From NCBI GenBank assembly GCA_940337035.1, contig CALNHX010002989.1, positions 1 through 64,000 of the forward strand: a stretch of 64,000 nucleotides of DNA, given 5' to 3'. The DNA is from Agriotes lineatus. Lineage: Eukaryota; Arthropoda; Insecta; Coleoptera; Elateridae. The translations under genes and the position numbers were made by a program. The notes below the pieces were generated by a model. It saw only the letters and a list, made by a program, of their open reading frames with translations, searched no databases and was not told where the DNA came from. Shown here piece after piece: positions 56,369-64,000 of the stretch (the first letter of the stretch is position 1; each line of letters opens with the position of its first letter).

Positions 56369-57253
56369 TAGGGGTCGCAAACCGGGATCCCGACTTTCAA
56401 AAATACTGGGATACCGGACTAAAACGGATGCTTCAAAATACCGGGATTGGATTTATGGAAACCGGGATTTTCGAAATTCGCGGTTTTTTCAAAAAATATA
56501 CATCGCTTGCGAACCGACGGAGGACGGATTAGAATGAGCGGATTCCTCGTTGGGAATGTAAATATCATAACATTGAACATCTTGGATCTGAGCATGACGA
56601 ACCTGAAGACACACTGCCGTTTAAGTGACAATTAGAAATTAAAATACAAAAGAAACTTCAGGCTCAGGATAATACTTCCAGACCAACTGGTGCAACATTG
56701 ACACATTAGTAAAAATAAAGATGGCTTTATTTGAAAATGGCGGTTCAAGAAGAAAATATCTAGAAATTGCGTATGATAGGTTAAGGTCTGTTCCTCCTAC
56801 CAGTGTTGAGTCTGAGCGGGTGTTCTCGTCAGCAGGTTCCTTTGTAACCATTTCCGCTCAAAATTAAGCGATCAAATATTAGACACGTCATTTTTACGTT
56901 CTCATTATTTAAATTTGACCAAACACTAACAACACAAATTATTTTAATATTTGATTAATAACGCTATTTAATTTAAAAAGTTGAGAACATTATTTTTGTT
57001 CGTTTGATTAAAGTCTGTAGTTAGACATTTGTGTTATTGGTAAAAGCTTATTAAAAATTGAAATGTGATTTTTTCTGAATGTTCTTATTTCTATAATAAA
57101 TCGTCACCTCTAATTTAGAGGCTCTAATCTCGAATATAGACGAAAGCTTTTCTAAATATCGAAAATATCGAAAATATCGGGATTCCGGTATTCGTAAAAC
57201 TTCAATATCGAAAATACCGGTTTTGGTAAAAGGTACCCGTATTGCGACCCCTA
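56369..57253 (+). mobile_element. hAT element 6 with transposase C-terminal remnant
   Basis: 885 bp, termini TAGGGGTCGCAA / TTGCGACCCCTA, perfect 8-bp target duplications ATGGTAAC at 56361-56368 and 57254-57261. Around 56750-56930 the plus strand encodes YLEIAYDRLRSVPPTSVESE and RVFSSAGSFVT, then (after a frameshift) RSKLSDQILD and FLRSHYLNL. This is the hAT C-terminal dimerisation domain. The rest of the transposase is missing, so this is an internal-deletion derivative of an autonomous hAT. Subterminal CCGGGAT / ATCCCGG words repeat at both ends. Confidence 0.94.
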
Positions 57254-57596
57254 ATGGTAACCATGCAACTACAAATAACGTCTTGGCAGCCATACAATGA
57301 GGCAATCCTTGATGTTATAGTTCTCCTATGAAAATAGTGAAATAAATATTTTGATAGTTAGCTATGAAATTTTAGGAGGCCTGTGTGTTATTAAATCAGA
57401 AAACCAAATAGTTATTAACGACATAAGGCCGTTAGTAAGCATCTAACAAGGATGAATTTGTGGCCGAGGCCGTCAGGCCGAGGCTAATGAATTTATCCGA
57501 GTTAGATGCGATAACGGCCGTATGTTGTTCAATACTTTTCATAACACCTACAAAAATTTAAATTGAGCTCAAATTAAATGAAAAAGTTAAATAGTA

Positions 57597-57722
57597 TTAG
57601 ACTGTAAGTCTATGTCAAATTCTATGTTAGTAGGTTAGGTTTTGCATCAGTTTTGACACAGACTGACGTAAAACCTAACCTGCTAACCTCGAATTTGACT
57701 TAGACTTACAGTGTCACCAACT
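57597..57722. mobile_element. AACCTAACC palindromic MITE, copy F
   Basis: TTAGACTGTAAGTCTATGTC on the left and GACTTAGACTTACAGTGTCA on the right, with the AGGTTAGG core in both arms. The left outer end (GTTGGTG) is lost. It is nested in the composite insertion. Confidence 0.8.
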
Positions 57723-57889
57723 ATACATTTCAGTATTGCCAATGTTAAAATGTTACTGTTCTGTTATTTCTTAACGGCCTAGGCTGTTAAGTGTATAAAA
57801 GCCTAGGCCGTTATGGGGAACTTTTCAGTCAGGTTGACAGTTCTGTTATTGACAAATAACAAGTAGGTGTTATGAAATAGTATATTGTC

Positions 57890-58016
57890 TAACTAGCGCT
57901 GAAAGTTGGATATTTCACACGAATGCGATAGTTGAGCCACGAGTCGAAGGCAAGTGGCTCATTCGCAGAAGTGTGAAATATCCAATCAGCACGTGTTATA
58001 CACTATACTTTTCGGA
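57890..58016. mobile_element. 127-bp fold-back MITE
   Basis: ATAGTATATTGTCTAAC on the left against GTGTTATACACTATAC on the right. An inner block GTTGGATATTTCACAC is complementary to GTGTGAAATATCCAATC. The centre is a hairpin of GAGCCAC / GTGGCTC. It shares end words with the units at 25295 and 26838. Confidence 0.75.
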
Positions 58017-58439
58017 CGACCACCTATTCTTTATAATATAAACCAAATTTACCACTTTTAACCGCAAAATGAAACAATTATTATTGTTTAAACATCAACT
58101 TAAATTGTCATACTATTTCTGTGACATTAGCTTACTAGATTTTTGAACCGGCTTGTTTCGCGACTTGCGCGCTGTTTTATGCCGAATTGGCCGTGACGCT
58201 CTCGCGCATTTTAGTTGCTACGGGAGACCATGTCGCACTAGTGTTTCAAGACAGAAAACGCACGCTCCACGTGACCTTTTCAGGTGACCTGTGCAATGTG
58301 TCACTTTCAGTAACACCAAGCCATGCCATTTTTGGCATTTTTCGTAGTGGTCGTCGGAAAATATTATAACCTGACAAGACACTAATGACGGTGACATTTG
58401 CTAAATTATAATTACTATTAACCAATTCTTTTGCACATG

Positions 58440-58800
58440 GAAAAAATTTAATTTGTCAGCAAAACGAATTCATCTTTCGGAAGATGCAAAGTTAATAGTG
58501 AAAAATGTGTATGATTCTCTTATAGACAAAAAAATGTAAGAATCCTTTAACGTTAACTGCAGAACTAACAAAAGTTCCTACGTCTACTGTTGCCAATATA
58601 GTTTCCAAACGAAGGTTTAAACGAAAAGTTCAACAGCCAAAAAATGGTCGTACCTACTCTAAACAAGATTCAAACCAAATTAGTGGATTTCGGTATTGAT
58701 TTTTTATATAAAACTGATACTTTACGATGTATTCTTAAGGATATGGGTTTTAATTATAAAAAAATCAATAAAAGACTCAAGATAATGAGATCTCTTAAGA
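58440..58800 (+). pseudogene. DDE_3-type transposase, N-terminal piece
   Basis: Plus-strand words RIHLSEDAKLIVKNVYDSLI, then (shifted) LTAELTKVPTSTVANIVSKR and RRFKRKVQQPKNGRTYSKQD. This is a paired helix-turn-helix region as in IS630/Tc1-like transposases with a DDE_3 domain. Frameshifts and stops are present. The catalytic part lies beyond LINE F at 62864. Confidence 0.7.
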
Positions 58801-60480
58801 CTTACTACTCACAGAATTAAATTTATTGCAGACAATCTAAAATTATTATAATGCATTTTAATGTTGGAGTAGAATGACAAGTTTGGTTATTTTGTGTTCG
58901 TTTGTTGGTCTTATACTTATTTTTACTACTAGTTACACTCGCGTAATTGGAGCTCTAGTGAGTTAATTAGCAATTAAGATTTAAGTATTATTGTTTTTTT
59001 TGTGTGATGTGCTGCTATCTACACAAATACATTTTTTAGTTGCTTATTATCTTTCTGTGAAGTTAAAGAAACTTGCAAATATCAATGGTTTATAAAAATA
59101 TTAGAATTGCACATGTTAATGTCAGGTCTTGGTTGCCTAAAATAACAGAGGTAAAAACTGTTATACTGCAAAATAAAATAGACATTCTAACTATTTCTCA
59201 AAACATGGTTAAACGCAAATATTTCTAATTTAGATACAAATATTGACGGTTATGTTTTTATTCGAAATGATCGTTGTGGACGTGGAGGAGGTGTTGCTAT
59301 TTACATACAAAAGTGCATTAATTTTTCGCGTATCGATGTTGGTCGTGTAACTTCTGAGCAAATTTGAATATCTGTAAATTTTTCAAGAACAAAATTCATT
59401 ATCGGTACTTGTTATAATCCTAATCAAAAAGAATACAAATTATTTCTTGACGAATTTGAAAGTTCTATTATTTCATGCATGTCTTATTCTGAACATATAA
59501 TCTGTTTAGATGATTTTAATATAATTTTTTTAAACCGCACCCCATCTCTACAGCATACATACAAAATTTGCTTGAATCTCGTGGTTTTTATCAAATTATT
59601 AATCAACCCACAAGGGTATCAAACAATTCTGTTTCGCTTATCGATCTAATAATTCTATCTGATAATTCATTAGTTGCTGATAGCGTTGTAATTGATTGTC
59701 ATCTGGCTGACCATCATCTTGTGTTTTGTGATATTAAAATCGATGTACCTGCCCAAATTGCATCAAAAACAACGTTTCGAAATTTCAAAACAATTGATCT
59801 TGACTTATTTCAGGCTGACCTTAACGCTATGCCTTTTCATTACATATTTCGATCCCCTGACGTCAACGAAAAATTGCGATTATTCAATTAAATGATTTTG
59901 CAGTTGTTTGATAAATATGCTGCTCTTAAAACATGTAACTTCGCGAAATCATATGCCCCCTGGATAACTGACAACTTAAATACCTGTGATGCCGTTAAAA
60001 GATAAGGCTAAAGCCAGATTTCGAAAAACTAAATTACTTCAGCACTGGGAGTACTAGAAATCTTTGCGCCATTTATCCACTCTCTCATTAAAGAATGAAA
60101 AGAAAGCATATTTTAATTTTGTATCATCTAATCGTGATAGCACCGCTTTATGGAAACATTTAAATATTCTCGGCCTTAGCAGAGAAAAACACCGTTATAC
60201 CAGAAAATCTGAAGGATCTTAACATGATTAATGATTATGTACAGTTTGAGGCTTTCGCGGTTACTCGAATTATTCTCCTTAGCATAGAATTTCGGCTTAG
60301 ACCGCGTAGTATTTGTATATGAACGCCCAGCATTTTCTGGCTTAATGTGCCTTGCACCTTGTGAAGTCGAGCAAAAACCCGCGCGATGGCCATGCTCTCT
60401 GGTGGCTCGTGTTGTTTGAGTATCTTGAGAACGAGGATACTTAAGCAGATTTGGCCGTTTTGTTGTTTGTGCATCCATAT

Positions 60481-60528
60481 TCACTAACGTTTCGCAAGAC
60501 CTTGCAGCTTGCATCATCAGAGTTGGTC
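60481..60528 (-). ncRNA. Candidate hammerhead ribozyme, inverted arm
   Basis: Minus strand: CTGATGA, then GCAAG...CTTGC (5-bp stem II), then GAAACGTT, followed by AGTGAA. Stem I can form only three pairs (ACT with AGT), because the sequence before the core differs from the right arm. Confidence 0.5.
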
Positions 60529-60602
60529 ATTACGCCACTCCGCGCGCCTGGCACAGAGGACTATAAATAGCTCCACACCGACCTTCGGTTCTTAGTGCGA
60601 CT

Positions 60603-60650
60603 TTCACTCTGATGATGCAAGCTGCAAGGTCTTGCGAAACGTTAGTGAAT
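60603..60650 (+). ncRNA. Candidate type I hammerhead ribozyme, direct arm
   Basis: Order: TTCACT (stem I, 5' strand), CTGATGA (core), one extra T, GCAAG-loop-CTTGC (stem II), GAAA (core), ACGT giving a minimal two-pair helix III with no loop, T (cleavage position), AGTGAA (stem I, 3' strand, six pairs with TTCACT). All invariant core bases are present. The unpaired T between the core and stem II is the one departure from the consensus. Very short helix III is the known form in Penelope-like elements, where two copies are thought to cooperate. Confidence 0.65.
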
Positions 60651-62863
60651 ATGGATGCACAAACAGCAAAACGGCCAAATCTGCCTAAGTATCCTCGTTC
60701 TCAAGATACTCAAACAACACGAGCCACCAGAGAGCATGGCCATCGCGCGGGTTTTTGCTCGACTTCACAAGGTGCAAGGCACATTAAGCCAGAAAATGCT
60801 GGGCGTTCATATACAAATACTACGCGGTCTAAGCCGAAATTCTATGCTAAGGAGAATAATGATTAATGATTACTTTGTAAATGGTATTCCCACTGTTAAT
60901 AATAATGGACCGACATCCCCTCTAGACATTTATAAAGAGACCACTTACAAAAATTTAAATTATACCTTTTCTCCGGTTGGTACCACAACTGTATTCCAAA
61001 TTATGAATAAAATCAAATCAAATGCATTTGGTAATGATAATAATAATATAACTATGTTAAAGCTGTGTTGTCCAATTATAATTCCCTACGTCACCCATAT
61101 TATTAACTATTGTATTATTAGTAATATTTTTCCGCAGTGTTGGAAACATGCAATCGTCATGCCACTTCTTAAAAATATACAACCGACCAAAATTAATGAC
61201 CTACCATTAGTCTTCTTCCGACGGTGTCCAAATTATTTGAAAAAGTTATTCACTTTCATTAATAATAATAATGTTTTGCCTCCGGTGCGATCTGGTTTTT
61301 GATCTGGCTATAGCTGTACTACTGCTTTGCTAAAAGTAACTGACGATATTTTAGGTGCCACTGACGAGGGCACGGTCACTGCACTTTTGTTAGATTATAA
61401 CAAGGCATTTGACACAGTGAATCACAACACTCTTATCATGATTCTAAAATACCTGGGGGTTGCTCATGCTGCTATCTCTTTAATCGCAAGCTATCTTTGT
61501 AATCGAATATAATCTGTCAGTTTGGAGAATAATATGTCTAGATCACTATCAGTGAGTCAAGGAGTTCCACAGGGATCAATTCTGGGTCCCTTGTTGTTTT
61601 CAAGATATACATCTGTGTTTATGCAACATGTTAAATTCTCAAAAATTCATATCTATGCAGATGATACTCAACTATACCATTCATTTACGGCAGCAAACTG
61701 GAGGAATGCTGTTGATGAAATAAATTTGGATCTGCAGTATATCTATGATGTTTCCGTTAAACACTCACTTAAGATAAACCCCGACAAATCTGCCGCGTTA
61801 CTGTTCGGTAATAAAAAAATCTGACATAATTTAGTTAATATTGCTAACATTGATATTAATAATGTTAAAATTCCTTTCGTGACTAAAGCCAAAAGTCTAG
61901 GTTTAACGCTAGACAATACTTTCCGTTATAGAGATCAAATATCCAAATATATTCTTCAGAGTTACCAACATCTTAGAAAGCTCTATCCTCATAGGTCATA
62001 TTGAAACTGCGAAACTAAAAAGAAATTGTGCGAAGCCTTTGTTCTATCGCAATTTAATTATTGTGTTCCTGTTTATCACTCAGCATTAGCCGCCATTACC
62101 GCCCATAGAATTCAAAAAATTCAAAATGCTTGCTTGAGATTTATATACGGCAGTAGAAAATATGAGCGTATATCTTACAAGCTAGTTGATGCAGGTTGGC
62201 TGACAATGCAAAATCGTAGAATACTGCAGTCCCAATGTCTCTTTCATCAAATTTTATCAAACAAGAAACCTCCTTATTTATACAATAAGATTACATTTAG
62301 AACTGATGTTCATAATATTTCTACTAGATTTAGGGGCCAAATTTCACCACCTCTCCATAAAACAACCTTATTCGAGCGGTCATTCTTGTTTCAGATATAT
62401 GCAATGTATAACAATTTACTTTCTAATATTAAAGTCTACAGTTCTAAATTATTTAAATCAAAATTGCATTTAGACCTTTTGCAAAAACAATAACTTGTTT
62501 CGAACTGTCCACAAGATAATGCCATATTATTTTTTTATTTGGATAGCAGTACATCTTTTCAGCGTTAAATATTTTCATCATACATCTTTCACAGTCACAG
62601 GATATCTTTAGTTTTTATAAAGTTTGCTTTAGGGTTAGGAATTCACTTTGTGTCATTTTGTTCTTTTTTCTCTTAAGGTTTAGGTTTAGATGGTAGAGCA
62701 GGAGTAGGGTTAACCAAAACTGAATCTCGCCTTGTGGTTGATGTGCTTTTGCAATCAATTCGTTTTTTTTTGTACACATGTGTATTTGCTTCTTGTATGA
62801 GCGCATCGATAAAGTTTATTATTATTGCTTCTATAAGAAAATTTAGATTAAAAGGGACAAAGA

Positions 62864-63415
62864 TTTTTTATTTAGACGAAACGTGGTACGATACTCATTA
62901 TATTACATAGAGGATGGGTGCGGATTCATAAAAAAAAATTTGTTTGGATACTGCGGTTTCTCGTGGCAAACGTGTTATAATTTTGCATGCTAAAAATATT
63001 AAAAATAATTCTGCAGATTACCACTGCTATATGATTGCAAAATTGTTTGAAGGACGGTTTAACAATACATTGATACCAAAATTACCAAAAGATTCAGTAA
63101 TAATTATAGATAATGCTTCGTACCACAGCCGTCAAGAGGAGAAGATTCCAAATTCAAATAGGTAGTAAAAAATGTGAAATTATAGAATTGTTTAGAAGTG
63201 CCTGTAAAATCTACAAAATTATTGTGTTTAAAAACTATTATTCGAAATCTTACGCTATAGATAATTTTGCTCAAAAACATGGACATACGGTATTAAGATT
63301 GCCACCGTATTACTGCATACTAAATCCCATTGAACTTGTCTGGAGCCGGTTAAAACATAAAAGTTCGAGCATTAAATACTTCACCAAATTTGAGCAATAC
63401 GGTTTTAGATCATAT
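62864..63415 (+). pseudogene. DDE_3-type transposase, catalytic piece
   Basis: Plus strand: IFYLDETWYDTHYI (first catalytic Asp), AVSRGKRVIILHAKNI, KLFEGRFNNTLIP, DSVIIIDNASYHSR (second catalytic Asp). After a frameshift near 63150 comes KCEIIEL and, in the same reading, HTVLRLPPYYCILNPIELVW (third catalytic Glu) with SRLKHKSS. All three acidic residues are present but the frame is broken by stops and shifts. It belongs to the IS630/Tc1/mariner superfamily, DDE_3 branch common in insects. Confidence 0.88.
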
Positions 63416-64000
63416 TAGGCTAGCAGTAAATCAAATTGATACTTACTTTTGGAATAAATGTGTACAACACGTTATTGATATTGAAAATTGTTATTCTTGC
63501 AACGTAAAGTTTCCCCATTAATAATAAATGTTAATGACCAAAGCCATATTTCAGATTTTGCCGAATCCAGTGACGCGCTGACGACTAACCTATTTTTAAT
63601 ATAACTTCGTTTTCTTCAGTGTTTGTTGCTGTTTTACTATGCATTAGTTTTACTCAGTTATCTGTTACATAAATATTATATACTGCCAAGTGCCATTGTA
63701 GTGGTTTCTCGTATGTTTTGTATTTATTCAATTTTTAATAATAAAAAAATGTTTATAATTACAAAGGCAAAATAACAGACCAAATATTTAAGGTTAGGTT
63801 CTATTTGTCATTAGTGTCTTGTCTGGTTATAATATTTTGGTTTTCTGATTTAATAATACACATGCCTCCTAAAATTTCATAGATAACTATCAAAATATTT
63901 ATTTCACTATTTTTATAGGAGCACTATACTTACATATTCTAATTTTAAATGTCATTATGACATTTTGAAATTTCATACTATTCTTACTAATGTGCTAGTA
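63416..64000. other. 3' part and right arm of the TIR transposon, then flank
   Basis: Non-coding 3' part of the 6.6-kb transposon with its right inverted arm (about 63790-63924), a TA duplication, then 74 bp of AT-rich flank to the window end. Confidence 0.7.

Larger units (their letters stand above)
57411..58361. mobile_element. Composite insertion in the left arm
   Basis: It holds three pieces: a segment with repeated AACGGCC / GGCCGTT words (57420-57530 and 57770-57825) and GTAGGTGTTATGAAA inverted ends; palindromic MITE copy F (57597-57722); and fold-back units at 57890-58016 and up to 58361 (CTTTTCGGACGACCAC against GTGGTCGTCGGAAAAT). The order of insertion within the composite is not resolved. 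Confidence 0.6.
60238..60858. mobile_element. Small inverted-arm Penelope-like insertion
   Basis: 621 bp with perfect 14-bp target duplications ATGATTAATGATTA at 60224-60237 and 60859-60872. Excision restores LINE F coding through MINDYFVNG. It consists of a right arm (about 60600-60858) and an inverted left arm (about 60268-60535) round a centre holding TATAAATAG (60563). Each arm contains a hammerhead-like core and an 80-residue frame starting MMQAARSCETLVNMDAQT. It has no RT. Inverted arms, hammerhead cores and a long variable target duplication fit a non-autonomous or 5'-truncated Penelope-like element. Confidence 0.8.
58860..62820 (+). pseudogene. LINE F, near-complete Jockey/CR1-group element, few defects
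   Basis: Endonuclease from 59085: IRIAHVNVRSWLPKI, KIDILTIS, GRGGGVAIYIQKCI, IIGTCYNP, LDDFNI (where DFN is typical) and LADHHLVFCDI. RT after the Penelope-like insertion: LPLVFFRRCPNYLKKL, GYSCTTALLKVTDDI, LLLDYNKAFDTVNHNTL (block A), LSVSQGVPQGSILGPLLF, IHIYADDTQLYHSF (intact YADD), HSLKINPDKSAALLFG, TKAKSLGLTLDNTFRY, and a C-terminal tail ending at 62493. There are several stops (for example near 59345, 61301, 61510, 61823, 62003) but the blocks are well preserved, so this is a fairly young copy. The 3' tail ends with TTTATTATTATTG. It sits inside the DDE_3 transposon. Confidence 0.9.
57320..63924. mobile_element. 6.6-kb TIR transposon (DDE_3 / IS630-like) with nested insertions
   Basis: Left end GTTCTCCTATGAAAATAGTG and right end, reversed, GTGCTCCTATAAAAATAGTG, with long similar arms of about 130 bp (including TTTAGGAGGC and AACCTGACAAGACACTAATG). 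TA flanks it at 57318-57319 and 63925-63926. The left arm is interrupted between AAAACCAAA (57408) and TATTATAACC (about 58362) by about 950 bp of smaller elements. The right arm is continuous. It contains a transposase in two pieces (58440-58800 and 62864-63415) separated by LINE F, which holds a Penelope-like insertion. Confidence 0.85.

Noticed and set aside
60176..60866. The MMQAARSCETLV frames as host protein genes
   Set aside because: They are two inverted copies inside one mobile element with a 14-bp target duplication. The first codons overlap the hammerhead-like core.

Overview
The window looks like an insect nuclear genome, possibly a beetle. It is AT-rich, has short GT-AG introns inside one gene and very long introns inside another, and carries dense, nested insect-type transposable elements. 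Two host genes are recognisable. One is a complete six-exon inositol monophosphatase gene on the minus strand (18449 to 16056, 285 codons, all splice phases agree). The other is three exons of the SWI/SNF ATPase gene brahma on the plus strand (39417-39649, 40109-40271, 47925-48062). These carry the QLQ domain and the following proline-rich linker. The brahma start codon and all of its catalytic exons lie outside what I can see. The 'beetle' label is a guess; 'insect' is much safer.

Region by region. 1-5.1 kb: intergenic DNA with a decayed reverse transcriptase fragment and a higher-order minisatellite built on a CGCCGAA motif (2.56-4.37 kb), split by a TA-flanked inverted-repeat element that itself contains a smaller palindrome. 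5.1-8.2 kb: a decayed Tc1-like transposase (minus) broken by two non-autonomous hAT elements, each with a perfect 8-bp target duplication. 9.1-13.7 kb: two decayed LINEs; the first is interrupted by a 960-bp fold-back element whose two arms both carry the start of a transposase. 15.4-18.5 kb: a small hAT MITE and the inositol monophosphatase gene. 20.8-25.3 kb: a plus-strand LINE split by a MITE-bearing insertion and by a chimeric minus-strand LINE plus transposon derivative. 25.3-28.0 kb: a Jockey-type LINE fragment between two inverted fold-back elements, then a TIR element. 28.1-32.3 kb: a nearly full-length but degenerate LINE interrupted by a pogo/Tigger-like element. 33.3-37.4 kb: LINE fragments split by a Penelope-like element with inverted terminal arms. 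37.8-48.1 kb: brahma exons and introns with two large hAT elements, a SINE-like insertion and smaller inverted repeats. 49-54.8 kb: tandem repeats, a Gypsy-type LTR element (LTR, gag and protease only) and a fold-back MITE. 55-64 kb: a second Tc1-like transposase, a hAT with a transposase C-terminal remnant, and a 6.6-kb TIR transposon whose transposase is split by a LINE, which is itself split by a small Penelope-like element.

The most interesting signals are the hammerhead-ribozyme-like cores in the inverted arms of two unrelated Penelope-type insertions (about 33.7/35.7 kb and 60.5/60.6 kb). Next are a tRNA-like pol III promoter module in the arms of the larger one, the snap-back transposon at 9.7 kb, and the minisatellite that is open on both strands. 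Almost all other open reading frames are transposon remnants or shadows of repeats.
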